Source of the DNA: CAYNVS01 sp964400725 | GTDB lineage: Bacteria; Myxococcota_A; SURF-8; CAYNVS01 | Direction of reading: 5' to 3' | DNA: 31,489 nucleotides | NCBI GenBank assembly: GCA_964400725.1 | Contig: CAYNVS010000037.1 | Location: 1-31,489 of the forward strand | In this document: piece after piece, positions 6,901-14,261 of the stretch | How the letters are laid out: each line of letters starts with the position of its first letter | Numbering within the stretch: position 1 is the stretch's first letter | The notes under the pieces: model-generated | The model's input: only the letters and a program-made list of their open reading frames with translations | The model's database searches: none | Told to the model about the DNA's origin: nothing | Position numbers and translations under genes: made by a program

Positions 6901-8034
6901 ATGATTTATTTGAACAACGCCGCAAGCAGCTATCCTAAACCGCGTTCGGTTACGGACGCGGTTCTCGCGGCGTTGTCTTCTCCTCCCGCCAACCCTTACC
7001 GCGAAAACTGCGAGCGAGATCCGTCGGTTCAAGCGCGCCGCAACGTCGCAAAACTGCTCGGCGTAAGCGATCCGGAAAGAGTCGTCTTTACGAGCGGGGC
7101 GACGGAAAGTCTGCATTTGTGCATTGAAGGGCTGGCTAAAGAAAATTCTCGGATTATTACGACCGAACGCGAGCACACATCGACTTTACGGCCGATATGG
7201 AAGCTCGAAAAAGAGAAGAACTGCCAAGTATGCGTTCTTCCCGCCGGCAAAACCGGTCTCATTGATGCGGCTTCGCTGGTTGACGCCATAAACGATTCGA
7301 CATCTCTGGTCTGCGTCAACCACGTCAGCAACGTGAACGGCTCCGCGCAAGATTTATATCCTCTCTACGATGCGGCAACAAGCCGCGGGGCCGTCTTTTT
7401 AGTCGATTTGGCGCAGTCCGCCGGATGCGTACAAATTAACGCGGACGAAATGCCGGACGCGGTTTTCGTCTTTACGGGGCACAAGGCTCTGCTTGGGCCT
7501 TGCGGAACCGGCGGCTTCGCGCTCGGTAAAAACGTCGAGATGAAAGTCGTCAAGCCGGGCGGCAGCGGAGTGCACAGCGCTCTTCGCGAGATGCCCGATA
7601 TAATGCCTCTTAAATACGAGGCAGGAACGCCGAACTCGTCCGGCATTGCGGGGCTTGGAGCCTCGACCGGATACCTGCTCGACGCGGGATTCGACGCGGC
7701 GCGGGGCAAATTGCGCGAATTGACCGCCGCGCTTCTCGAAGGATTGCGCAAAATAAACAAAGTCCGTCTGTTCGCCGCCGATGAAGAGAGCAATCCCTGC
7801 GGCATTGCGAGCTTTACCATCGACGGTTGGAGCGCGCGCGACGCGGGCTATCTGCTCGATCAATCTTTTGATATAAGAGTCAGAACCGGCCTGCATTGCG
7901 CCCCTTTAATGGCTAAGGCGTTAGGGCTCGACGACGAAGGCTCGATTCGAGCGAGCGTTTCGATATTTACGACGACCGACGAAATCGGCCAATTTTGCGA
8001 CGCAGTAGAACAAATTTCGCGGAGCTCAACATGA
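6901..8034 (+). CDS. Class V aminotransferase / cysteine desulfurase family protein
   Basis: This is a PLP-dependent enzyme of the NifS/SufS fold that would mobilise sulfur from cysteine, or act on a related amino acid. The 377-aa length fits. Visible are the N-terminal YLNNAASSYPKP, the PLP-phosphate loop TSGATES (64-70), the PLP-ring Asp in VDLAQSAG (D169), the Schiff-base lysine in TGHKALLGP (H194-K195), and RTGLHCAP with the candidate persulfide cysteine C333. The TGHKALLGPCGTGG and RTGLHCAP signatures point to the subgroup annotated as cysteine desulfurase family (TIGR01977-like) rather than IscS. It sits inside the MglA operon, 15 bases after the V4R gene with no clear Shine-Dalgarno, and overlaps the next gene by four bases (ATGA). 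No iron-sulfur scaffold gene is nearby, so a role in housekeeping cluster assembly is unlikely. Confidence 0.85.
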   Translation: MIYLNNAASSYPKPRSVTDAVLAALSSPPANPYRENCERDPSVQARRNVAKLLGVSDPERVVFTSGATESLHLCIEGLAKENSRIITTEREHTSTLRPIWKLEKEKNCQVCVLPAGKTGLIDAASLVDAINDSTSLVCVNHVSNVNGSAQDLYPLYDAATSRGAVFLVDLAQSAGCVQINADEMPDAVFVFTGHKALLGPCGTGGFALGKNVEMKVVKPGGSGVHSALREMPDIMPLKYEAGTPNSSGIAGLGASTGYLLDAGFDAARGKLRELTAALLEGLRKINKVRLFAADEESNPCGIASFTIDGWSARDAGYLLDQSFDIRVRTGLHCAPLMAKALGLDDEGSIRASVSIFTTTDEIGQFCDAVEQISRSST

Positions 8035-8357
8035 AACTGCTGAACGTAAAAACGCTTGAGGAATGCCTCGATCAGGTGGCCATTAAAGAGTACGAATTCG
8101 ACTCTCCGGCCACAAAACAATTCATTGACTATCTTGGCCGAGACGGCAAGCTCGAATACTTCAAATTCGCCCGTCCGTTTTACCGCATTACCAAAAGCGG
8201 AGTATATATTTTAAAAGGAATAGAAGAAGCGAGGACGCTTCAGGTCGTATATATTAGGTATCAACCGGAACATCAAGAGGAGTTGCTGCGTCTAATCGAG
8301 GGTTACTCGGAAGCGGTTGAACACTCCAAAATTACCGACGGAACTTGCGCCCGATAA
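8031..8357 (+). CDS. Unknown 108-aa protein, translationally coupled to the desulfurase-like gene
   Basis: I do not recognise this protein. The start ATG 8031 overlaps the upstream TGA as ATGA, indicating translational coupling; a longer in-frame start at 7995 lies within the upstream gene and is rejected. The 108 residues are mixed alpha/beta: an amphipathic helix (TLEECLDQVAIKEYEF), a central segment with aromatic residues (LEYFKFARPFYRITKSGVYILKG is the core, positions about 40-63), a strand (TLQVVYIRY), and a C-terminal acidic helix (HQEELLRLIEGYSEAVEH). One Cys is at position 12 and another near the C-terminus. It has no signal peptide or membrane segment. Position suggests a partner of the desulfurase-like enzyme or an adaptor in the GTPase module. 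Confidence 0.75.
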   Translation: MKLLNVKTLEECLDQVAIKEYEFDSPATKQFIDYLGRDGKLEYFKFARPFYRITKSGVYILKGIEEARTLQVVYIRYQPEHQEELLRLIEGYSEAVEHSKITDGTCAR

Positions 8358-8360
8358 AAC

Positions 8361-8364
8361 GAGG
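8361..8364 (+). promoter_or_regulatory. Ribosome binding site deciding the start of the roadblock fusion gene
   Basis: GAGG lies seven bases before ATG 8372. The alternative in-frame start at 8345 lies inside the upstream gene and has no such site. Translation from 8372 also begins exactly at the conserved GLNHNLRHKGKLYHVQTE domain. Confidence 0.7.
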
Positions 8365-8371
8365 TACGCCC

Positions 8372-9313
8372 ATGATAGCCGGTCTGAATCACAACTTGAG
8401 ACATAAAGGCAAACTTTACCACGTCCAAACGGAATCGCGCAGCACTAAAGACGGAGTATTTATAGAATCGCAGGTATTCGTGGACGGCGCGGTGGTTTTT
8501 CAGAATAGAATGGCCTGCGACGCCGACGAAGAGGAACAGGGAAGAATTTTAGAGCAGCTTCATAAAAAAAGCATTTACAACATTTTTATGGGAATAAAAG
8601 AAGAGTCCGTCAAACCAAGGATGCAGACTCAGACGCAGTTAAATCCTTCCGCCGCCGAAGAGAAAAAAGCGGCGGAAAGACCCGAACCCAAGCCCTCGGC
8701 TCCAACGCCTCCGCCGATAATTCAAAAAATACAACCGCCGCCGATAAAGAAAAGCATCCCGCCCGACATTAAGCTCGTCGAAAGCAAAGAGGAACCGCAG
8801 ACAAGACCGGAAAATCTTGCCGCCAAACTGCCGCCCAAACCGCAGCAGCCCCGAATAGTCGAAAACAGGGTTGCCATGGCGCAGGAAATACTGGCGGAAC
8901 TGTCCGCTTCGCGAAGCCTGAGCGGACTGGGAGTTTTTTCGGGAGACGGAAAAATAGTTTCAATGGTTTCAACGTCCAAAGGCGATTTGGCCGAAATAAG
9001 CCAATCATATTTACAAGTCTTTGCCTCGCTGGAAAAAATCAACGAAACCAACAAGATGGGCGAATCGAGCTCAATACATATCGCGTCGGAAAACGGCTCG
9101 ATAGTCGTGCTGTCGTTCAAACCTTTTTTAAAAGACTTGAGCGCGCACTTGCAGGGAGCGCTCGCCTATGTTATGTTGCGCCTCGAACCGAACGCCAACT
9201 ATGAAGAAACGCTGCAAAAAGCGCGCGCTTTTATGAAATTGATTTCTGACGAATTAAAATTTTACAGCCGCGAGTCGGCCTCAAGGTCGAGCGTAATAAG
9301 AAAGCTGGCCTAA
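8372..9313 (+). CDS. N-terminal conserved domain plus proline-rich linker plus roadblock-like domain
   Basis: The 313-aa product has three parts. Residues 1-75 form a compact domain (GLNHNLRHKGKLYHVQTESR, then FVDGAVVFQNRM and an acidic helix) resembling an uncharacterised domain in delta-proteobacterial-type genomes, where similar YRGKxFHVQTED sequences occur. Residues about 82-165 form a low-complexity linker rich in Pro, Lys and Glu (PTPPPIIQKIQPPPIKK). Residues about 166-300 look like a roadblock/LC7-like fold: helix (VAMAQEILAELSASRSL), strand (GLGVFSGDGKIVSMVS), helix, strands (SSSIHIASENGSIVVLSFK) and a C-terminal helix. The flexible linker suggests a tether between a target-binding head and a GTPase-regulating tail. 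It is cytoplasmic. It belongs to the MglA operon, 14 bases after the 108-aa gene. Confidence 0.75.
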   Translation: MIAGLNHNLRHKGKLYHVQTESRSTKDGVFIESQVFVDGAVVFQNRMACDADEEEQGRILEQLHKKSIYNIFMGIKEESVKPRMQTQTQLNPSAAEEKKAAERPEPKPSAPTPPPIIQKIQPPPIKKSIPPDIKLVESKEEPQTRPENLAAKLPPKPQQPRIVENRVAMAQEILAELSASRSLSGLGVFSGDGKIVSMVSTSKGDLAEISQSYLQVFASLEKINETNKMGESSSIHIASENGSIVVLSFKPFLKDLSAHLQGALAYVMLRLEPNANYEETLQKARAFMKLISDELKFYSRESASRSSVIRKLA

Positions 9314-9343
9314 CAAGCAATTAAGCCCAAGGATAATACGGAA

Positions 9344-9835
9344 ATGCACCTTACATACGACAACACCAAAGAAATTTTGGACAATCTTATAACCAATTCG
9401 GGCGCGATGACCACGCTGCTCATTTCCAAGGAAGGATATAACGTAGTAAACTACGGCGATACTTCCTATCTTAACGCGACGGCTCTGGCGGCTCTTATCG
9501 CGGGCATGTTCTCAGCCACCCGCGAAGTGGCTATGATTGTAGGGGAAAAACAATTTTCAATATTATTGCAGCAGGGAGAAAACCGACACATACACATAAG
9601 CCTCATAAAAGACTCTATGATGATGGTAATCATTTTCGAGAATTATCAACGCATCGGCAAAGTGCGGCACGAGGCGCAAAAGGCGGCGGAGAAACTGATA
9701 GCTCTGATGAGCGCGTCGGAAGCAAAGGCCGAAGCGGACGTTCCGAAATACAAATCTGAGTTGGAAACGCCGGAGTTTAAAGAATACGCTCTGCATCTTA
9801 TCGACCTTATTTTTAATAACAACCAAAAGGCTTAA
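9344..9835 (+). CDS. Roadblock/LC7-like protein
   Basis: The 163-aa product opens with a roadblock-like domain: helix (YDNTKEILDNLITNSGAMTT), strand pair (LLISKEGYNVVNYGD), helix (ATALAALIAGMFSATREVA), strand (FSILLQQGENRHIHISLI), strand (MMMVIIFEN) and the helix beginning RIGKVRHEAQKAAEKL. After residue about 130 comes a charged C-terminal tail ending in a hydrophobic helix (EYALHLIDLIFNN), perhaps a partner-docking helix. AAGGA lies ten bases upstream of the ATG. It ends five bases before mglA, the closest spacing in the operon, which makes it the best candidate for the MglB-type partner of that GTPase. No enzymatic residues are expected in this fold. Confidence 0.8.
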   Translation: MHLTYDNTKEILDNLITNSGAMTTLLISKEGYNVVNYGDTSYLNATALAALIAGMFSATREVAMIVGEKQFSILLQQGENRHIHISLIKDSMMMVIIFENYQRIGKVRHEAQKAAEKLIALMSASEAKAEADVPKYKSELETPEFKEYALHLIDLIFNNNQKA

Positions 9836-9840
9836 GCTCT

Positions 9841-10431
9841 ATGCCCTATATAAACTACTCCGCCAAAGAGCTCTGTTTCAAAATTGTGTATTTTGGTCCG
9901 GGCATGAGCGGAAAGACTACGAACCTATTGAGAATTCATAAAAATCTCAACGCAAAGGCCAAAAGCGATATTATCACGCTCGACACCGCGGAAGAGCGCA
10001 CGCTTTTCTTCGATTTCTTGCCTCTGGACGTCGGAGCGGTAGGAGGGTTTTCTCTTCGCTTCAACCTTTACACCGTGCCGGGGCAGATACAATACGAAGC
10101 CAGCAGACGGCTCATACTTGACGGCGCGGACGGCGTCGTTTACGTCGCCGATTCTCAGCCTCATCTTCTTGAGGAAGACGTAAACTGCTATAAAGGAATG
10201 ATTAACAACATCCGCTCGTACGGAATAGACCCGGCGACCTTCCCTAAAGTGCTGCAATACAACAAGCGGGACTGCGAAAACCCGATTAAAATCGGAACGC
10301 TGGAAAAGATTTTAAACATAGAGCCTTCAACGCCGGTTTTTAGCGCGGTCGCCACGACCGGCGAAGGGGTAATGGAAACAATACATGCGGTTTGCAGATT
10401 GGTTATTCATAACTTTAAGATAGAACCTTAA
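9841..10431 (+). CDS. mglA: MglA-type small Ras-like GTPase
   Basis: MglA is a cytoplasmic Ras-superfamily switch that controls polarity and motility in Myxococcus and related bacteria, where a roadblock protein (MglB) activates its GTP hydrolysis. The 196-aa length matches the family. Visible motifs are the P-loop GPGMSGKTT (19-27), the switch-I region around TLDTAEERTLFFDFLPLDVG (47-65), the MglA-specific TVPGQ in place of the DxxG motif (78-82), and the guanine-specificity NKRD (141-144). The N-terminal FKIVYFGPG and the GADGVVYVADSQ strand are also diagnostic. Distinctively, this copy sits with four roadblock-type genes and two V4R genes rather than with mglB alone, so its role may be general signalling rather than gliding polarity. 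No motility genes are in the window. Confidence 0.95.
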   Translation: MPYINYSAKELCFKIVYFGPGMSGKTTNLLRIHKNLNAKAKSDIITLDTAEERTLFFDFLPLDVGAVGGFSLRFNLYTVPGQIQYEASRRLILDGADGVVYVADSQPHLLEEDVNCYKGMINNIRSYGIDPATFPKVLQYNKRDCENPIKIGTLEKILNIEPSTPVFSAVATTGEGVMETIHAVCRLVIHNFKIEP

Positions 10432-10451
10432 AAAACTTACATGGTGAAACA

Positions 10452-11186
10452 ATGCCGCTAACAGGTTCATTGAACGAAATCGGAATTATTGATCTCATTC
10501 AATTTCCGCATCAGGGGCGCAAAACCGGAAGACTCTCGGTAACCAACGGAAACGGAGTGAACGCAAATCTTTTTTACAAAGAAGGAAAGTTAATTCACGC
10601 CGTAAACGGAAATACGACCGGCATAGAAGCGGTCGTGGCTATAGTTGACGTTGAACAGGGAGACTTCGTTTTTGAAGGAGGAATAGACTCCTCCGAGTCA
10701 ACCATAGACATGGATTTGCATCATACGATTTTGAGCGCTTTGAAAGTCAGGGACGAACGCAAAGCGGAACAAGAGCGGAGGCGCGCCGAAATGGAGCGTC
10801 AAAAAGAAGAGAACGCGGCGAAAAGCTCAAATCAGGAGCTAATCGAATTTCTCGTTCAAAACGTCGATAGAACCCCTTGGATTAACTACTTGGCCATACT
10901 TGGCGAAGACGCGGCCGTAGTAGCCGACGCGTCCAGCGCGAGAAAAAAGGAAACCGGAGCTAATTACGAACCGCTTCAGGCCGCGATTATCAATTTTTTG
11001 CGCGCCTATCCCAACGGCAAAATAGGCAAAATGGTAATCGATCAAGGCGACGGAATTATTATGACGTCGATTATTTCGCACGGCCATTTATTACTAATGG
11101 TATGCGGGCCGGAAGCGATTATGGGCGCGGTCGTTGCCTCAATGTCTAAAATGACGGCGATTTTGCAGAAATTATTGGAAAAATAA
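10452..11186 (+). CDS. DUF4388 (PATAN-like) domain plus roadblock-like C-terminal domain
   Basis: The 244-aa product begins with a DUF4388-type domain: residues 1-85 include SLNEIGIIDLIQFPHQGRKTG, LSVTNG, LFYKEGKLIHAVNG and GDFVFEGG, the recognised pattern of this signalling module. A charged coiled-coil-like connector rich in Arg, Glu and Gln follows (about 95-128). The C-terminal part (about 130-244) has the alternating helix-strand pattern of a roadblock-like domain (helix NQELIEFLVQNV, then LAILGEDAAVVADAS, KMVIDQGDGIIMTSIISHGH, LLMVCG). Such proteins accompany MglA and response-regulator systems in Myxococcota-like bacteria. It is the last gene of the operon, 20 bases after mglA, followed by a strong terminator, and is likely an effector or scaffold of the GTPase. 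The roadblock assignment of the C-terminus is less certain than the DUF4388 part. Confidence 0.8.
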   Translation: MPLTGSLNEIGIIDLIQFPHQGRKTGRLSVTNGNGVNANLFYKEGKLIHAVNGNTTGIEAVVAIVDVEQGDFVFEGGIDSSESTIDMDLHHTILSALKVRDERKAEQERRRAEMERQKEENAAKSSNQELIEFLVQNVDRTPWINYLAILGEDAAVVADASSARKKETGANYEPLQAAIINFLRAYPNGKIGKMVIDQGDGIIMTSIISHGHLLLMVCGPEAIMGAVVASMSKMTAILQKLLEK

Positions 11187-11211
11187 AAAGAAGGTAAATA
11201 TTTTTATTCGC

Positions 11212-11249
11212 AAAAAAAGACCGAGGCGCGCGCTTTGGTCTTTTTTTTT
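11212..11249 (+). terminator. Rho-independent terminator of the MglA operon
   Basis: The left arm AAAAAGACC and the right arm GGTCTTTTT flank a GC-rich inner stem with two G-T wobbles and a GCGC loop, followed by nine T residues (11241-11249). It marks the 3' end of the transcript that begins near 5344. Confidence 0.88.
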
Positions 11250-11301
11250 ATGCCCTTTAAAGCTATTTTCATTCTTTTGTGAAAATTCAAGGCAGATATT
11301 T

Positions 11302-11330
11302 TTGCATTGCGTTTTTTTTAATGTTATCTT
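11302..11330 (+). promoter_or_regulatory. Candidate promoter of the glycosidase/barrel operon
   Basis: TTGCAT (11302-11307) and TATCTT (11325-11330) have a 17-base spacer, with an extended -10 TGt just upstream of the latter. The hexamers are imperfect, but the location between a terminator and the next operon fits. Confidence 0.4.
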
Positions 11331-11403
11331 TTTTATGTTTATTTAGGCCGTTAGCATTATAAACAACATGCTTTTGTATATGTAATAACCTCGGAGGATA
11401 AAC

Positions 11404-14208
11404 ATGAAACGACAAATGCTGTTTATGCTGGCCGTATCGCTGCTTATCGGAGCCGCGATAGCGGGTTGCAGCGCGGACGACAAGAAACCGAATACGGAAA
11501 TGTCGAAAATTAAACTCGACGGCCCGTATTTCAAAGACGAACGCGGCCGTTATATATTTTTTAACGGCGTGAACGTCGCGGGAGACACCAAAGTCCCAAT
11601 GACCAAAGAACCCGATCCGATTAGCTACAAAGGCCGCCCCTTCCCGTTGGAAGATACGGTCGAAAACGGCGTTACGGTAAAAGGCGCCGACCATTGGTTC
11701 GCGCTGCTGAAGGCCAACGGAATAAACAGCATAAGGCTGCTTACCAACTGGGAAGCCGTAGAACATGAAGGACGCGGCAAATTCGACGAGGATTACCTTG
11801 ATTATTTCGGTAAAATAGTTGAAAAAGCCAATAAACACGGCATTTACGTTCTCGTGAATTTTCACGAAAATATGTTCAGCCGGTACTTTCATTCCAACTT
11901 CACCGAGCAGCCCGACAAAGAAGTCTTCGGCGAGCCCGGAGGCTTAACCTACATGCTCGGCTCGATAGTTCCCAAGACCGACAAAGACGCGGGAGTTACA
12001 GTTTACGACGGCGACACCGCCGGCGACGGAGCTCCCCGCTGGGCTATCGAAGCGTGCGCGATGGAAAAAGATATTGACGCGCCGTCGTGGGGCATGTTCA
12101 AGACGCTTGGCGGCATTAATCTCGACACAATCACTTCAATAGTTTCGGACATCGGAAAAATTACCGGCTCCGGCTCCGGCGGACTCGGCGACTCGCAAAA
12201 ACTTATTGATTATCTTAAAGATTTTGTAACGACGGCTGGAATGAAAGAAGGGAAAATTCCCTTCGAGGTCTATCAGACCAACGACATGATGCCGTGGACG
12301 TTCTGGGGCATGAACGTCGCTCTTTCGGTTGACGTAGAGAAGTGCTACGCGGCGCTTTTTGCCGGACATAAAGCGTTCCCCAAGTTCCCCATCGACAAGT
12401 TCGACTCGACCGGAAAACTTAAAAACATCAAAGAATATTTGCAGGGAACCGCGGAAGAAATCGAGCGCGACGCATCCGGCAATATTACTAAAGCGGGCGG
12501 TCTTGCGGGCGCTTGGGCTAAAGTCGTCAACAAGGTTAAAACCTATCCGAACGTAATCGGCTACGACATGCTGAACGAACCTCCCGGCATCTTTATCGTT
12601 CTGTCCGTCATGTCGGTTTACCTAAACGGCGGGCTCGACATTACCGGCGTTCAGACGACGCTCGAAGGAATGCTCGGCAAGGAAAAAGGCGACGCCATTT
12701 ACCGCATACTTACGCTTCTCAACCTTATTCCGGTCGTGCCCGAAAAAGTGGCGCCGGTTATTAACGACGACGTTAAGACCGTCGTAAAACACGCCTTGGC
12801 GACGCTTTCCGCCAAGGCCGACTATCCGACGCCTTCCGCGCAGGAAATTGCCGACGCCAAAGCCGCGGCCAAAACGGAGTTCGAGCAAATCTTCGCCTCT
12901 TCCAAGCTGCCGCTGGTTAAATCAACCTCCGACGCGGACATCAAACCGGAATACACTAAAAACGCGATAATCGCCGCCAAAGAAAAGTTTTACGCCGACG
13001 CGCAGGCAATAATCGAAGCGGCGATCGACGAGCTGGTCGCGGCGAAACCGGCGGTCGGCTCCGCCGACTCCGCGGTCGATAGCGTTTGGGCTTCGACTTA
13101 CAACGAAAAGACGAAGTTCCTCGCGATAAACAACTATCTCGCGTTGACTAAAATCAAGTGGGGGTTGGAGTACTTCGACGCTCTGGGCAGCATCGACCTC
13201 AACAGCAATTTCTCGCGCGGCTATCTGCTCGACGCCTACCGCAACATCGGCAAAGCGATTTTAAAAGAAGACCCGAATGCTATACTTTGGCTCGAAGAAG
13301 GCGGCACGCCTTCCGCCCTATTGGGCAGCGTTACGGGCGGCAACATGAGCTCCGAGATTTACATGCCGAAAGAATTCTCCGAGAACAACGTTCCGGTCGT
13401 CTGGTCTCCGCATTGGTACCCGGATATATACCCCTACCCCGGATTCGTTCAGCCGCCGCGCCAATTCGTATGGCAGGAATGGACGATGAAAGATTTCTCG
13501 CCCAACCTTGCCAGCAAGGTAGCCTACGGCCGCAACACAATGGGCAACGTTCCCATCGTATTCGGCGAGTTCGGAACTTACTTCAATTTTAATTGGAACC
13601 TTAACGACCAAGCCTCAATCGACGCCGACATAAAGGCGAACAACTACCGCATTTCCGCGGAAATACTCGACAACTACTACGAATCGTACGAAAAGATGTT
13701 TCAGAGCAGAATGGTTTGGTGCTTCTCGGCGCGCAACAGCTATACAAAGGGCGACTTGTGGGATCACGAAGACTTTTCCATCGTCGGACCGGACGGCAAA
13801 CCCAGAGCCGACAAAGCGTGGGTGCGCCCGTACGCCATGAAGATGAGCGGCAAACCAAAGGCGACGCACTTTTACTCCGACTTCCACGACTACACGCCCG
13901 ACGAGCATAAGGGCGACGTAATTCCGTGGCACGAGTTTTACCTTGAAATAGAAAGCAAGGAAACCGACGCGCCGACCGAAATCTTCGTGCCTCGCTTGCA
14001 GTATCCCGACGGCTTCTACGTCTGGTTGTCAGACGGCCGTCTATACTTCGATTCGAACGAGCAGATACTCTTCTATTACCCGACAAACGACGAACCCGGC
14101 GCGACTCACACGGTAACGATACGTCCGCCGCTGGCCGGTCAGGACGAAGGAGCGTGGTCGTATTATTTCGACGCGGACGGCAAAATGCTCGTCGGCGAGC
14201 GCAAATAA
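11404..14208 (+). CDS. GH5-like glycoside hydrolase lipoprotein (endoglycoceramidase-like)
   Basis: The 934-aa product begins with a lipoprotein signal peptide (lipobox AIAGC, lipidated C22), so it would be anchored in the outer or inner membrane. The N-terminal part of the TIM barrel has the GH5 pattern FFNGVNVAG, LLKANGINSIRLLTNWEAVE and YVLVNFHENMFSRY. The candidate acid/base is E392 in MLNEPPG and the candidate nucleophile is E722 in VFGEFGTYF, with the barrel segment VVWSPHWYPD between them. The C-terminal beta domain (from about 860, YPDGFYVWLSDGRLYF) resembles the tail of endoglycoceramidases and related GH5 lipid-glycosidases. The protein is about twice family length because of two large insertions, roughly residues 175-360 and 410-610, the latter helical and Ala/Lys-rich. 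A GGAGG at 11393-11397 sets the start. The barrel gene downstream is probably co-transcribed. Confidence 0.8.
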   Translation: MKRQMLFMLAVSLLIGAAIAGCSADDKKPNTEMSKIKLDGPYFKDERGRYIFFNGVNVAGDTKVPMTKEPDPISYKGRPFPLEDTVENGVTVKGADHWFALLKANGINSIRLLTNWEAVEHEGRGKFDEDYLDYFGKIVEKANKHGIYVLVNFHENMFSRYFHSNFTEQPDKEVFGEPGGLTYMLGSIVPKTDKDAGVTVYDGDTAGDGAPRWAIEACAMEKDIDAPSWGMFKTLGGINLDTITSIVSDIGKITGSGSGGLGDSQKLIDYLKDFVTTAGMKEGKIPFEVYQTNDMMPWTFWGMNVALSVDVEKCYAALFAGHKAFPKFPIDKFDSTGKLKNIKEYLQGTAEEIERDASGNITKAGGLAGAWAKVVNKVKTYPNVIGYDMLNEPPGIFIVLSVMSVYLNGGLDITGVQTTLEGMLGKEKGDAIYRILTLLNLIPVVPEKVAPVINDDVKTVVKHALATLSAKADYPTPSAQEIADAKAAAKTEFEQIFASSKLPLVKSTSDADIKPEYTKNAIIAAKEKFYADAQAIIEAAIDELVAAKPAVGSADSAVDSVWASTYNEKTKFLAINNYLALTKIKWGLEYFDALGSIDLNSNFSRGYLLDAYRNIGKAILKEDPNAILWLEEGGTPSALLGSVTGGNMSSEIYMPKEFSENNVPVVWSPHWYPDIYPYPGFVQPPRQFVWQEWTMKDFSPNLASKVAYGRNTMGNVPIVFGEFGTYFNFNWNLNDQASIDADIKANNYRISAEILDNYYESYEKMFQSRMVWCFSARNSYTKGDLWDHEDFSIVGPDGKPRADKAWVRPYAMKMSGKPKATHFYSDFHDYTPDEHKGDVIPWHEFYLEIESKETDAPTEIFVPRLQYPDGFYVWLSDGRLYFDSNEQILFYYPTNDEPGATHTVTIRPPLAGQDEGAWSYYFDADGKMLVGERK

Positions 14209-14251
14209 GAGGCGCGCAAATGCAGTCGTCTGGATTAAACCATTGTCGAAC

Positions 14252-14257
14252 GGAGAG
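14252..14257 (+). promoter_or_regulatory. Ribosome binding site deciding the start of the barrel gene
   Basis: GGAGAG lies four bases before ATG 14262. A longer in-frame reading from 14154 would overlap the upstream gene and would bury the signal peptide, so 14262 is preferred. Confidence 0.75.
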
Positions 14258-14261
14258 AACA

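Noticed and set aside
6424..7176. Minus-strand ORF of 250 codons
   Set aside because: Antisense across the second V4R gene and the PLP enzyme gene, with Arg/Phe-rich low-quality composition.
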